A DNA stretch of 64,000 bases from Halobellus rufus. GTDB lineage: Archaea > Halobacteriota > Halobacteria > Halobacteriales > Haloferacaceae. The stretch is taken from assembly GCF_000739575.1 (NCBI RefSeq), contig NZ_BBJO01000001.1, forward strand, positions 1-64,000. Reading direction: 5' to 3'. Shown piece after piece: positions 52,367 through 61,591 of this stretch. The translations under genes were made by a program, and so were the position numbers. Numbering within the stretch: position 1 is the first letter of the stretch; the number at the start of each line of letters is the position of its first letter. The notes under the pieces were generated by a model. That model did no database searches, was not told where the DNA came from, and was given only the letters and a program-made list of their open reading frames with translations.

Positions 52367-53065
52367 TTATTGTTGTATTCCATGTGTATGGGAATCATCC
52401 GTTGGTTCGAGCTTTTTCACCCGCGTCGCCAGCGCGAGGAACGTCGCGGCGAGCGTCAGCGTCACTGCCGCGGCCGCCGCGAGGTCATGGGCTCGCACCG
52501 AGTGGTCGAGTGCCCCGTTGACGAGTTCGACCCGCAGGAACGTGTGATGGAACTCCCCAACGAGCGGCGCGAAGTAGTCCACGACATCGTTAACTCCGTA
52601 CCAGACGGTGGCGACTGCGACCGCACTGACTGGGAACTCGGCGTAGCGATAGATCAGGAACGACTGCAAACTCATCGCGAGATGGCTGACAATGAGAAAC
52701 CAGTAGAGCCAGGGTTCAATGCCGCCCGGCCCGTTGAGAAACAGCTGGACGAACGGCGTCCAAAGCCCGAGTTTGATGTTGCCGAAGAAGGCGAGCATGT
52801 GGAGCCACTCGACATCGTAGTCCAGCTTCCACGCGGCGAGACTAAGCGCGATCAACAGCGTTGCGCCGGGGCTATCTGGGACGAACGGCCACATAACGAA
52901 CGGCGTCTGGGTGAACTGGAAGCGGTAGTACCAGAACCCGAACGCAGTCCCGGCGAGATTGATCGCGACGACGAGCCACGCATACCGAAGTGCGAAGTCC
53001 TCGAGACGCCGGGGAAGCGGCGCGAGGTACGAGGGGAGATCGTCCCGAGAGATGGTGGTTGCCAT
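52367..53065 (-). CDS. DUF1405-family membrane protein
   Basis: 232 residues, about six TMs. INLAGTAFGFWYYRFQF, PFVPDSPGATLLIALSLAAWKLD, FFGNIKLGLWTPFVQLF, VSHLAMSLQSFLIYR and GVNDVVDYFAP fit DUF1405. It starts 12 nt after the Met-rich gene and completes a three-gene operon. A dead copy lies at 58700-59160. Between it and the DUF420 gene, 52075-52366 shows no gene. Confidence 0.82.
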   Translation of the reverse strand: MATTISRDDLPSYLAPLPRRLEDFALRYAWLVVAINLAGTAFGFWYYRFQFTQTPFVMWPFVPDSPGATLLIALSLAAWKLDYDVEWLHMLAFFGNIKLGLWTPFVQLFLNGPGGIEPWLYWFLIVSHLAMSLQSFLIYRYAEFPVSAVAVATVWYGVNDVVDYFAPLVGEFHHTFLRVELVNGALDHSVRAHDLAAAAAVTLTLAATFLALATRVKKLEPTDDSHTHGIQQ

Positions 53066-53077
53066 TAGCCACCCGGC

Positions 53078-53548
53078 TCACATTCTCGACTCGCTATCGG
53101 AGCGGTTCATCATGATGATTCCGCTGATCAACATCAGGACCGCGAGCGCGACCATCCCGAGGTCCCAGCCCATCCCGGCAGTCATCGACGAGCCCATACC
53201 ACCGCTCATACTTCCACTCATACTGCTGTCCATCCCCGTTCCCATACCGCCTCCCATCCCCCAGTTCATGCTCCCAGTAACGCCGACGATGGCCTGGTTG
53301 AGCAACATCACCAGCGAGTAGCCGATCATCAGCGCCCCACTCGCGTTTCCGAGTCGGCTGGCGTAGGGCGTCAGCAGGACGACGCCGTGAACGACTACGA
53401 CAACGCCGAGGACCGCCATGAGAAGCCCGCTGTTCGAACTCATCATCCCGCTGCCGGTGGTCGCAGAGAACAGCGAATACACTCCCGAGACGAGGGCGAT
53501 TGCCGCGCCGTACTGTCGTGTCGTATCGTTCGTGTTCATCGTATCCAT
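53078..53548 (-). CDS. Met-rich membrane protein
   Basis: 156 residues from ATG 53548, 2 nt after the DUF63 stop. Four TMs, with a loop of repeated Met-Gly/Ser (MGGGMGTGMDSSMSGSMSGG...) holding about a dozen methionines. Met-rich loops bind Cu(I) or Ag(I) in copper-handling proteins, so copper binding is inferred. It sits between DUF63 and DUF1405 genes. Confidence 0.6.
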   Translation of the reverse strand: MDTMNTNDTTRQYGAAIALVSGVYSLFSATTGSGMMSSNSGLLMAVLGVVVVVHGVVLLTPYASRLGNASGALMIGYSLVMLLNQAIVGVTGSMNWGMGGGMGTGMDSSMSGSMSGGMGSSMTAGMGWDLGMVALAVLMLISGIIMMNRSDSESRM

Positions 53549-53550
53549 TA

Positions 53551-54555
53551 TCAGACTCCAAGCATCATTCGGAGTGATCCGCGAACGCCCATCGGCAGCC
53601 CGATTGCCCCGATGAAGAACGTCATGAGCCACCACCAGGTCCGGTTCATTTCAGGCTTCGCGTCCGCGAGGTACCACACGATACCACCGGTGACGAGGAA
53701 TTTGAGAACGAACGTCGATCCAGGAAATCCGGTCGCTTGATAGATGAGGTTGGTCAGAAACATCTTCGGCGAATACCCGAGGAAGGTAACGCCAATGAGG
53801 TTTTGTGCTGCGTCCCACAGTTGGCCGAAGACGGCGAGCAGGAGCATCGGATGACGGAGGTGGGCGACATCAACGAATCTCACGCCCCAGTAGTACAAAG
53901 CGGTCACACCGAGCGCAATCCCCGTCGTCGCAACCGGGACCCAGAGTCGAAGCGGAGCGGCTGTTGTCGCCCCGTACAGGAATGCCCAGCCGACAGCGCC
54001 TACCGCCCAGATTGCTCCAACTACACCGACGGTCCCCGGAATCGAAAGGAATCCCCGGTTACGAGCCAATGCTCCGACGCCGAGTGCAAGGATCGTAATG
54101 GCGGTGACGACGAGATAAATCGTAGGCGTGATGAACAAGACAGCATAGTCGCCGAGCAGCCCGATGTCCTCCAGCGCTCGCATCGCTCCGCCGGCGATAA
54201 TTATCGGTGCGAATCCGTAGGCTAGTCGAGCGTCGAATGTGACGTTCAGGTACCGTAGATATGCACGCAATCCCGGGAAACTATACCCGACTGCGGCGAG
54301 ATACGTCGCTGTGTTCACAATATTGTAGCCGGTAACTGCGCGAACGCCGTCGTGGACTACGGGACGGCCAGCAGCATCTGCGACGACCGGCCCCCAGAGA
54401 TATTGCCAAATAAAGCGGTCGTAGACGAGAGCCGGAAACACAAGCATGGAGATCGCACCAAGGACAATTGGAGCCAGAAGATAAAGCAACCACCATTCCT
54501 TGCTTCCTGTCTCAGGGAGAGCTTCTACTGTCTGCTTCGAGAAATAAGAACTCAT
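53551..54555 (-). CDS. DUF63-family membrane protein
   Basis: 334 residues, eight to nine TMs. YNIVNTATYLAAVGYSFPGLRAYL, FAPIIIAGGAMRALEDIGLL and QLWDAAQNLIGVTFLGYSPKMFL are typical of archaeal DUF63. Function unknown. First of the three-gene minus-strand operon. Confidence 0.82.
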   Translation of the reverse strand: MSSYFSKQTVEALPETGSKEWWLLYLLAPIVLGAISMLVFPALVYDRFIWQYLWGPVVADAAGRPVVHDGVRAVTGYNIVNTATYLAAVGYSFPGLRAYLRYLNVTFDARLAYGFAPIIIAGGAMRALEDIGLLGDYAVLFITPTIYLVVTAITILALGVGALARNRGFLSIPGTVGVVGAIWAVGAVGWAFLYGATTAAPLRLWVPVATTGIALGVTALYYWGVRFVDVAHLRHPMLLLAVFGQLWDAAQNLIGVTFLGYSPKMFLTNLIYQATGFPGSTFVLKFLVTGGIVWYLADAKPEMNRTWWWLMTFFIGAIGLPMGVRGSLRMMLGV

Positions 54556-54636
54556 TTCGAACGTCTATACGTTATCTTTGCCTCACCGACTAAAGTGTCT
54601 GGGTACTATTCCGCTGGAGTAGTGAACTACCCCACC

Positions 54637-55866
54637 CTACTCGCTCACCGCTGACGCGGTTCGCTCTTTGAGGGTGGGGCTTCCTGTTTCCACGACGTGC
54701 TTTGCAGATACGGACGTATCCACAGGGAGCGCAGTCTCCACAGGCGTTGATTCGGAGTGAACCACTCCTACTTCTTCAAGACCGCGAGAAAGAATATTCC
54801 ACGCCGCGTTCGCGTCCCTGTCTGCCTCAAACCCACAGGCTGGACAGGAGTGTTCGCGCACCCACAGCGGCTTCTCCGTTGAGACACCGCAGGACGCGCA
54901 CTCCTTGGTCGTCCCTCTTGGATTCACCGCGACAAAGTGCGTTCCTTCGCGCTCACACTTGTATTCGAGCATCCGCAAGAACATCCCCCACGCCGCACCC
55001 GCTCGGTTCCGCGAGTTGCCCGGTAGTTCGACCAAACCTTTCGCGTCCAAGTCTTCAACCGCTACAAAGTCGTACTGGCGGGCGTAGTGGTTCGACAACT
55101 TGTGAAGGAAGTCCCGACGCTTGTGCTTCAGGTCGGCGTGTCGTTCGGCCACAACTCGGCGCTGTTTCTCCCAATTCGCAGAGCCGTGTTCCTTCCGCGA
55201 GAGGTCACGTTGTGCGCGTTCGAGTCGCTCACGTTCCTCGCTGAAGTCGGGACTCTCGATGGCGTACCCGTCGGTGTCGTGAGCGTACTTGAGGATTCCC
55301 ACGTCGATGCCAACGACCCGCTCGGGATTCTGCGGCTTCTCTGGTGTAGCCTCGTCCACGTCGATGCCGAACGTGGCATACCACTCGCCCGTGGGTTCGC
55401 GTTTGACCGCGACCTGTTTGATGGTCGCGTTCTCGGGGATGTCTCGGTGGAGGTGAATCGGAATCTCGCCGATCTTGCTCAACCACAACGTGGGCCGACC
55501 ACTCGTATTCTTGAGTTCGAAGCCGGACTGGTTGTAGGTGAGCGACCGATACTCCCGAGGTGGTTTCCACTTGAGCATTCCCACGGCGCGTCCATGCTCC
55601 TTCTGTGCTTTAAGTGTGGAGAGGTTGTCGTAGACGCGCTTGACGACCATCTGGAGAACTTTCGAGTGGACATCGCCGAGGTCGTCCCACCACGATTTGA
55701 GGTCAGGGAGTCGCCCCTGCACTTCGTAGCGGGCGGGGATGTCGTCTGCCTCGTTGAGCAGGTGGAGGACGTGGTTGTAGAGTTGCCTACAAGTATCGAC
55801 GTGGTACAGAAGCTCTTCTTCGAGGGTTTCTGGCGGGTTGAGTCGATACTTGTAGTTGTAGTGCAT
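54637..55866 (-). CDS. tnpB: TnpB RNA-guided endonuclease, intact
   Basis: 409 residues. The N-terminal helical REC-like part (YKYRLNPPETLEEELLYHVDTCRQLYN) is followed by the RuvC core: VVGIDVGILKYA (Asp), FVAVEDLDAKGL (Glu) and ADRDANAAWNIL (Asp), with a complete zinc finger CASC...CPAC. It should cut DNA next to a transposon-specific motif, guided by RNA from the element's 3' end. Confidence 0.9.
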   Translation of the reverse strand: MHYNYKYRLNPPETLEEELLYHVDTCRQLYNHVLHLLNEADDIPARYEVQGRLPDLKSWWDDLGDVHSKVLQMVVKRVYDNLSTLKAQKEHGRAVGMLKWKPPREYRSLTYNQSGFELKNTSGRPTLWLSKIGEIPIHLHRDIPENATIKQVAVKREPTGEWYATFGIDVDEATPEKPQNPERVVGIDVGILKYAHDTDGYAIESPDFSEERERLERAQRDLSRKEHGSANWEKQRRVVAERHADLKHKRRDFLHKLSNHYARQYDFVAVEDLDAKGLVELPGNSRNRAGAAWGMFLRMLEYKCEREGTHFVAVNPRGTTKECASCGVSTEKPLWVREHSCPACGFEADRDANAAWNILSRGLEEVGVVHSESTPVETALPVDTSVSAKHVVETGSPTLKERTASAVSE

Positions 55867-55869
55867 GGG

Positions 55870-56043
55870 CTATTCGTCTGGGTCGGGATCGGAGACGCGG
55901 ACGACTTTCACGTCGGCTCCGCGCCAGCGTTTGGGAACGATGACGTGGGCGCTGTTCCCTGACGGTTTTGCCGTCCCGTCGAGGACTTCCTCACCTTCGA
56001 TTTCAAACCTATCCACACTGATGTATAGACTATGGATAGACAT
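55870..56043 (-). CDS. DUF2080 transposase-associated AbrB-like protein
   Basis: 57 residues from ATG 56043, or 48 from GTG 56016, which better matches the family start (DRFEIEGEEVLDG). The core is AKPSGNSAHVIVPKRWRGADVKVVRV, the SpoVT/AbrB-like fold found beside haloarchaeal tnpB. It lies 3 nt before tnpB and may repress the element. Confidence 0.78.
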   Translation of the reverse strand: MSIHSLYISVDRFEIEGEEVLDGTAKPSGNSAHVIVPKRWRGADVKVVRVSDPDPDE

Positions 56044-56141
56044 AAAGGTAGCGGTGGGCCTGTGAGCCGAGCGGTGAACGTGTTTGAGGACTGTGCGGCG
56101 CTGTATCCCCTCCCTACTGCGCTACTCGGTCGCTTCGCTCC

Positions 56142-56172
<31 letters not shown>

Positions 56173-56394
56173 GCCTAATTCCAGTTAACTCCCGCTCGCT
56201 CACAAAACACTTGTTGTGACGTAGGGTTGTCCAATATATCTGGTATAATCCAGGTATCCAGTCTTTCTGGTCTGTCACCCAGAGCATCATCGTTTCTCTA
56301 TGTGTGGGACACGGGACTACGCCCTCGTACGATCGAATCTCCGGCCCGTACTCTTAACCTAGTTAATGCAGAACGCGTAGATGGGTGATTTTGC

Positions 56395-57309
56395 TTGGGA
56401 ACTACTCAGAGCCACAATAGCGGACACGGTCATGGTAATGGCGAACGGAGCATCCGGAAATTGGCTGGCGTCGCCCTAATCAATATTGTCGGCTTTGTGA
56501 TCGAACTCGCTGGTGGTCTCCTCTTTGGTTCCGTGGCACTGGTCGGCGACGCCTTCCATATGCTGTTCGACGCGCTTGCGTACGTTCTTGCCTTCGGTGC
56601 CGCCTACGTCTCGCGACGTGCTGAACCGGGTGAATACTGGTCGTACGGGCTGGACCGGGTTGAGCCGTTTACTGCGTTTCTGAACGGCATCCTCCTCGTC
56701 CCGATGGTCGGCTACCTCGTCTGGGAGTCCTATCAGCGATTCCTCAACCCAGTCGAGATAGATCCGTTAATGACTGCGGGACTCGCCACAGGCGGACTGC
56801 TCGTGAACTTTGCATCTGTGTACTACTTACAGGGAGGCGAAATGAACCTCAACGAGAAGGGGGCGTACTATCATCTCATCGGGGATACCGGCGCGTCTGT
56901 CGCCGTCATCGTTTCGATGCTCGTCGTTGAGTTCACGGGATCGACACTCGCTGACCCGATCACTGCGGTGTTGATCGCGGTCATCATTATCTGGTCGGCC
57001 GTGAAACTGCTCAGAGAGAGTGGAGAGATTTTCTTCCAGCGAAGCCCGGTCTCGGTCGACGAAATCGAAAACCGACTGCGGGAGGTTGACGGCGTGGTCT
57101 CGATCGCCGATGTCCACGTCTGGCAGCTATCGAGTACGATTCGCGTCGCGTCCATGCATCTCCAAGATAACGTCCAATCTCTCGAAGAACGAGAGAAGCT
57201 CAAGAAGCGCGTCGTCGACGTACTCCACGAGGAATTCGGCGTCGACCACGCGACGGTCGATATGTCCGCTGAAACGAGCGAGTTATCCCAGGTTCCAGAC
57301 CATAGCTGA
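56395..57309 (+). CDS. Cation diffusion facilitator (Zn efflux)
   Basis: 304 residues. A short His-rich N-tail (HGHGNG) precedes six TMs with HMLFDALAYVLA in TM2 and YHLIGDTGASVAV in TM5, the HxxxD metal sites of CDF proteins. A C-terminal metallochaperone-like domain follows (VDGVVSIADVHVWQL). It exchanges Zn(II) or similar ions for protons. The start shown is TTG 56395; the ATG at 56381 is out of frame, so the N-terminus is uncertain. Confidence 0.87.
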   Translation: MGTTQSHNSGHGHGNGERSIRKLAGVALINIVGFVIELAGGLLFGSVALVGDAFHMLFDALAYVLAFGAAYVSRRAEPGEYWSYGLDRVEPFTAFLNGILLVPMVGYLVWESYQRFLNPVEIDPLMTAGLATGGLLVNFASVYYLQGGEMNLNEKGAYYHLIGDTGASVAVIVSMLVVEFTGSTLADPITAVLIAVIIIWSAVKLLRESGEIFFQRSPVSVDEIENRLREVDGVVSIADVHVWQLSSTIRVASMHLQDNVQSLEEREKLKKRVVDVLHEEFGVDHATVDMSAETSELSQVPDHS

Positions 57310-57476
57310 TAATAGTACCTATCACGCACGTATTCAGTAGGTTTCAGGCAGCATCCGTCAAACAGCGATCAAGTACTACTGCAGTGACGCTCGGCATCTA
57401 CAGCGAGGACTCTTGAGCGTATCGTACCAGCCCCCAATACCGCCGGAGCTTAATGTCTCCGAGGCAATAGTCGATC

Positions 57477-58301
57477 ATGCGCCACCTCGGTTTGAAAGCT
57501 CGGATGGCCGTCGTCGGTTCCGTCCTGTTCGCCTTCTACGCCGTCGCCGCGGTCGTGGTGATGGGCGTGTTCGGCTGGCCGCTCTGGCTTGTTCTCCTCG
57601 GGAGTATTGGTTTCGTCGGCGTCCAGTATAAACTCGGCAAATGGATGGCGCTCCGGAGTGTCGGTGCTGAGGAGCTCCCTGAAGACCGCTATTCGGATAT
57701 TCATCGACGAGTCGAATCGCTTGCCGATGATATGGGCATCGAGAAACCTCGGCTCATGATCGCCCGGATGGGTGTTCCGAACGCCTTCGCCATCGGTCGG
57801 AAGGGAGCCGGGACGGTCGTCGTCTCCGAAGAACTACTGCAACGCCTCGAACCGGATGAGGTTGAGGGCGTCCTCGCACACGAACTCGCCCACATCCGAA
57901 ACCGCGACGTCGTGATGATGGTGCTCGGCCAAGGTGTCGCCTCTATCGTCGCGATCGTTGCTCAGTGGGCCGTCCTCCTGTCGGGAGACAACGACCTCGC
58001 GGACTTCTTCCTTGCAATCGTTGTTGGGCAGATCACGCAGATGCTCGTGATGCTGTTCGTGTTCGCCATCTCGAGGTACCGCGAGTACGTCGCCGACAGC
58101 GACGCCGCATCAGAAATTGGGAGCGGCGAACCGCTTGCGACGGCACTTGAAAAGATCAGCCGGGGCACCGAACGGGCGCGTGAGTCGGAGGTTGATGCTC
58201 AGGTGAACGCCTTGTGTATCTTCGGCGAGGAACGCGGCCTCGCCCGCCTGTTCGCGACGCATCCACCAGTCGAAAAACGCATCGAGCGCCTTCGCAGGTA
58301 G
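57477..58301 (+). CDS. htpX: HtpX-like M48 membrane zinc protease
   Basis: 274 residues. Two N-terminal TMs, then VEGVLAHELAHIRNRDVV with HELAH for zinc, and later EYVADSDAA with the third ligand Glu, and THPPVEKRIERLR. It degrades misfolded membrane proteins on the cytoplasmic side. The next gene starts directly after its stop. Confidence 0.9.
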   Translation: MRHLGLKARMAVVGSVLFAFYAVAAVVVMGVFGWPLWLVLLGSIGFVGVQYKLGKWMALRSVGAEELPEDRYSDIHRRVESLADDMGIEKPRLMIARMGVPNAFAIGRKGAGTVVVSEELLQRLEPDEVEGVLAHELAHIRNRDVVMMVLGQGVASIVAIVAQWAVLLSGDNDLADFFLAIVVGQITQMLVMLFVFAISRYREYVADSDAASEIGSGEPLATALEKISRGTERARESEVDAQVNALCIFGEERGLARLFATHPPVEKRIERLRR

Positions 58302-58538
58302 ATGGCCGCCTTACGGACGCTCCTAGCAGCCGTCCTCGGAATCGGCATAGGAATCCTGTTGCTCGCATATCCAGAGACCGTAATCCGCGTTCAGACCGCA
58401 GGTCGCATTCCCTCAGATCGAAGTGGTGAGTACGGTACCGAGGCCCCGGTCTCGGATCGCTGGCGGCGGGTGGCACAGCTCGTCGGGGGCGCCTCACTTG
58501 GCCTCGGACTCTACTTTGGCGCAATCGCAGTTATGTGA
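58302..58538 (+). CDS. Small two-TM membrane protein downstream of htpX
   Basis: 78 residues: LLAAVLGIGIGILLLAYPE and AQLVGGASLGLGLYFGAIAVM with a polar loop. It starts at the base after the htpX stop, so the two are coupled. No family was recognised. Confidence 0.6.
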   Translation: MAALRTLLAAVLGIGIGILLLAYPETVIRVQTAGRIPSDRSGEYGTEAPVSDRWRRVAQLVGGASLGLGLYFGAIAVM

Positions 58539-58699
58539 CGGGAGAAAACGTCTCAAGAAACGGATGAGGCAGAGTTGACGCCGACGTGGGGTGAGAGGGG
58601 GTCGGGAGTGAGTGGGGGGTGGGCTACGGGACAGGTGGCCTCTGACAGCGGCGATGCCTATCAGGGTATCACCCCACAATAGCGTCTTGGAGTAGGGGA

Positions 58700-59160
58700 A
58701 CTTATGGTTTTCTCATAAAAAACCGATACCAGACGAACAGCGCCAGCTGACCACGACGACACCGGCCGGAAAGGCTACATAACGGTAGACCACGAACGCC
58801 CGAAAAATAATCGCCAGATGACTGTTGACCAGAACGACGTACAACGACATGTCGATTCCGGCTGAGACCGTTGAGCACGAGTTGGACGTACGGCGTCCAG
58901 AGGCCGAGTTTGATATTGCCGTAGAAGGCGAACATATGGAGACATTCCTGTTCGTCCCCGAGCTTCCTAGTGGCGAGACGGAGCGCCATGAACAAGGTGG
59001 TAGCCAGACTATCGGGGATGACCGGCCACATGACGAGTGGTGTCTGTGCGAACCGGAAGCGATAGTACCAGAACCCAAACGTGGTGCCCGCGAGTTAGTT
59101 CGCTACGATGATTCACGCATACCGGAGTTATCTTCTACCGGGCTCCAGCAGACTAAAGCA
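58700..59160 (-). pseudogene. Dead copy of a DUF1405 gene
   Basis: Minus-strand fragments FGFWYYRF, MWPVIPDSLATTLFMAL, FAFYGNIKLGLWTPYVQLVLNG, and in another frame GIDMSLYVVLVNSHLAIIFRAF, follow the intact protein at 52367-53065 in order. In-frame stops (LRYA-stop-IIVAN-stop-LAG) and a frameshift near 58870 show decay. The plus-strand reading across it is a shadow. Confidence 0.78.
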
Positions 59161-59205
59161 GAGACGCGTGGATTTATTGAACCAGACCGCAGAATTCAAC
59201 CCAGG

Positions 59206-59874
59206 ATGGGCGGAGTCGCACTCGATACCTACGTTCGACGTCTCAGGCCGAACCGACTGACAGTTCTTAGTGCGATTGCTGTCCTCCAACTAGAGATACT
59301 GCTGGTTCTCGGTTACGTCATGATCCGTGATGTACGCATCACAGAGCCACTCATCCTTGTCTATCCGTTTCTCTGGATCAATGTCAGTCTGTGGGTGCTC
59401 CTCACGACAACGACTGACTCGTCATCACGTGGGTACCGCCACCTCGCCACAGTAGTTGGGATCGGGTATTTCCTCATCTTGGCCTATTTTGGCGGACTCC
59501 TCGGGTTCGGTACTGGCGCGAGGGTGATTCCGCTCCAAATTGACTGGACGCTCCCGCCGGGATATAGCCCAGTCCTGCTTTATCAAGGCTCGCTCCTCAG
59601 GCTCGTTCTCGAACCGTACAAACTTATCGGGTATCTCACCCTCACCTACCTCGTCTACACAACCGTTCTTGATACCGCTGGCAGTGCAGTCTCAGGTGTT
59701 GTCGGCCTCTTCTCGTGCGTGAGTTGTTCGTGGCCCATCCTTGCAACGGCCGCAACGAGTCTATTTGGGAGTTCCTCCGCTGTGGCTGCCTTCGCACTTG
59801 ACCAGACGTACGGGCTTTCGACCCTCGCGTTCCTCTCCGCTATCGCTCTCCTCTACTGGCGACCATTACGTTGA
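59206..59874 (+). CDS. Six-TM membrane protein of unknown function
   Basis: 222 residues from ATG 59206; the longer upstream reading overlaps the DUF1405 pseudogene. Six to seven TMs. GLFSCVSCSWPILATAATSLFG holds a CxxC in or near a TM, an uncommon feature that could bind metal. It resembles haloarchaeal proteins near COX15-type genes. Confidence 0.6.
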   Translation: MGGVALDTYVRRLRPNRLTVLSAIAVLQLEILLVLGYVMIRDVRITEPLILVYPFLWINVSLWVLLTTTTDSSSRGYRHLATVVGIGYFLILAYFGGLLGFGTGARVIPLQIDWTLPPGYSPVLLYQGSLLRLVLEPYKLIGYLTLTYLVYTTVLDTAGSAVSGVVGLFSCVSCSWPILATAATSLFGSSSAVAAFALDQTYGLSTLAFLSAIALLYWRPLR

Positions 59875-60115
59875 CAATGTCTTCGCCTGAAGGCGGGTGT
59901 ATTCGCGTCCCAACTTTCATAATCACAGTTCGATTGATCCATTGGTAATCAATAGCATCGAGAGTTCAGTCAAATGGAAATCCGGGAACGGGCTAGAGTC
60001 CGTAATATTGTCATATAATGTCAATTAGCATTTATTTAAGTGTAGTGGGGATTCTCAGATTATAGGAAAACGAACCATCATTATATTGACTTCAAGCCGA
60101 TTTAGCTAAACAACA

Positions 60116-60301
60116 ATGGCTGAAGGTATCTTCTCAGGCACCAAACACACGCTCGGCTCCCCAGTGTCTGCTCGAAGTCGGTGGCTGGAGTTCGATGAAA
60201 TGAGTCTCAAAGCCATCGTCTACAACCTTAGTCGGGGTGTCCGGTCCCCGTGTGATCAACCGTCATATGTCGAAATTACAGAATTGGCTACAACCAGCTA
60301 A
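60116..60301 (+). mobile_element. C-terminal transposase fragment
   Basis: 61 residues, with GIFSGTKHTLGSPVSARSRW and FDEMSLKAIVYNLSRGV. This resembles the end of DDE transposases of the IS5/IS1182 type (..F..K...G...RAR.W..QFRE..LKA.VYN). The rest of the IS is absent; 59875-60115 is AT-rich and shows no gene. Confidence 0.5.
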
Positions 60302-60572
60302 TATGACTAGTATATTATCACTTGTTCCGCTGCAGGTGATCGATAGCTTCCTACTGAATTATAATATCGGTCAAGTGATCCTCTTCTTCTTTCTTCTCGC
60401 ACTCATGGCCGGGATTTTCCGTAGATCTGGAAAAATCACCGCGATCATTGTGATGCTTTTTGGACTCATCTTTCTCTTGACTCCCTCAAGCCTCGCGCCA
60501 ATTCACTACCAGTATCTCGGCATCGCTCTACTCGTCACTGGCCCAATTATGTACACATCCACGAACCGGTGA
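60267..60572 (+). CDS. Small three-TM membrane protein
   Basis: 101 residues from ATG 60267; ATG 60303 (MTSILSLV) avoids the overlap with the transposase remnant and may be the true start. TMs are VILFFFLLALMAGIF, ITAIIVMLFGLIFLL and YQYLGIALLVTGPIMY. No family was recognised. Confidence 0.5.
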   Translation: MSKLQNWLQPANMTSILSLVPLQVIDSFLLNYNIGQVILFFFLLALMAGIFRRSGKITAIIVMLFGLIFLLTPSSLAPIHYQYLGIALLVTGPIMYTSTNR

Positions 60573-60652
60573 ACGGTTTTTGGCGAAGTGTTGGCACAAC
60601 TCGCCTAGAATCGCTCTACCATACATATGCATCGCATCGGCCGAAACGCTAC

Positions 60653-61375
60653 TTACGTGACTCGAACGTAGAGAGCGGAGAATAAAACGGCATTATAGAC
60701 ACCGTGTATCACGGCCGGAATCACGAGGTTTTCCGCGTATTCGTAGGTGGCACCGAGAACGAGCGCAAGAACGAACACGACAGCCATATAGGTGAGTTGG
60801 CCGTCGCCACTGAGAGCTGTCGCGTGGCTCACAGCGAAGATCGCACTCGCAATGACGATTGCACTCACCGGTCGAAAGGTTCGTCGGAGCGTTCCCTGGA
60901 TGAGCCCCCGGAATAGGAGCTCTTCGCCAGGACCAATGAGCAGAAGAGAGAAGGGCACCAGCAATAGGAGCACGTCTGGGTTTTGACCACCAATTTGTGC
61001 CACTTGATTTTCTGCGACGGGAACGCCGAGTGCTGAGATAACGAGATTCATCGCCCCATAGAGGACAAAAAACACGAGGAGCCCGCCGACAGTCCAGCCA
61101 GCGTCTCGGAGGGTCGGACGCCGGAGTGCGAGGAAGTTGAGGCCGAGCCCACTCAGTTTGAGATAGCCAATGGCTAAAAGACCAAACGTGACGCCCTGTA
61201 ACATCACCGTCGAAATGACGAGCTGAACCGCTGGCGCATTCATCACATCAACACCTGCGAAAATGAGCACCTGGGCCGTGAGAAAAACGACGAGTGCTCC
61301 AACAACGAACCCGCTGACGGCTAATGCAACGGCCGTAAGCAAGCTGCGGCCTCGATGCCGTAGTCCCGTCTCCAT
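60653..61375 (-). CDS. CPBP-family intramembrane metalloprotease
   Basis: 240 residues from ATG 61375. Eight TMs with the motifs GEELLFRGLIQG (EExxxR), IFAVSHA and VIHGVYNAVLF (HxxxN), the CAAX-protease/CPBP signature. It is a membrane protease; in other organisms members process prenylated proteins or give immunity to peptides. The substrate here is unknown. Confidence 0.87.
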   Translation of the reverse strand: METGLRHRGRSLLTAVALAVSGFVVGALVVFLTAQVLIFAGVDVMNAPAVQLVISTVMLQGVTFGLLAIGYLKLSGLGLNFLALRRPTLRDAGWTVGGLLVFFVLYGAMNLVISALGVPVAENQVAQIGGQNPDVLLLLVPFSLLLIGPGEELLFRGLIQGTLRRTFRPVSAIVIASAIFAVSHATALSGDGQLTYMAVVFVLALVLGATYEYAENLVIPAVIHGVYNAVLFSALYVRVT

Positions 61376-61591
61376 ACTTCTAGTTTCTGGATTGGCGTCG
61401 CTTGTACCTTCCTGTCTGCCGATCCGAGTCCCGATTGTTGCTGGTGTACGCAGGCGTACGGTAAAGTCGTGGAACACGATACATATTCGGACTGGCTGTG
61501 TTGTCGGAGGGGGACTACCATCGATCTGGACGGCGGTATGGCTCTCCCGCGAATCGAAATACCGTTTGGCCTGGACCTGAAAGGGGGTGAC

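Noticed and set aside
55087-55962. Long plus-strand frame opposite tnpB
   Set aside because: Antisense reading of the intact tnpB; hydrophobic Val/Leu-rich shadow.
59046-59056. ACCAGAA within 58700-59160 as another regulatory motif copy
   Set aside because: It is part of the DUF1405 coding remnant (also present in the intact gene) and lacks the TTCGAN half-site.
58825-59205. Upstream extension of the plus-strand six-TM gene
   Set aside because: That stretch is the reverse strand of the DUF1405 pseudogene; the protein proper starts at 59206.
61383-61401. Partial TTCTGG-type match upstream of the CPBP gene
   Set aside because: Only part of each half-site matches and it lies 8 nt from the start, unlike the true set.
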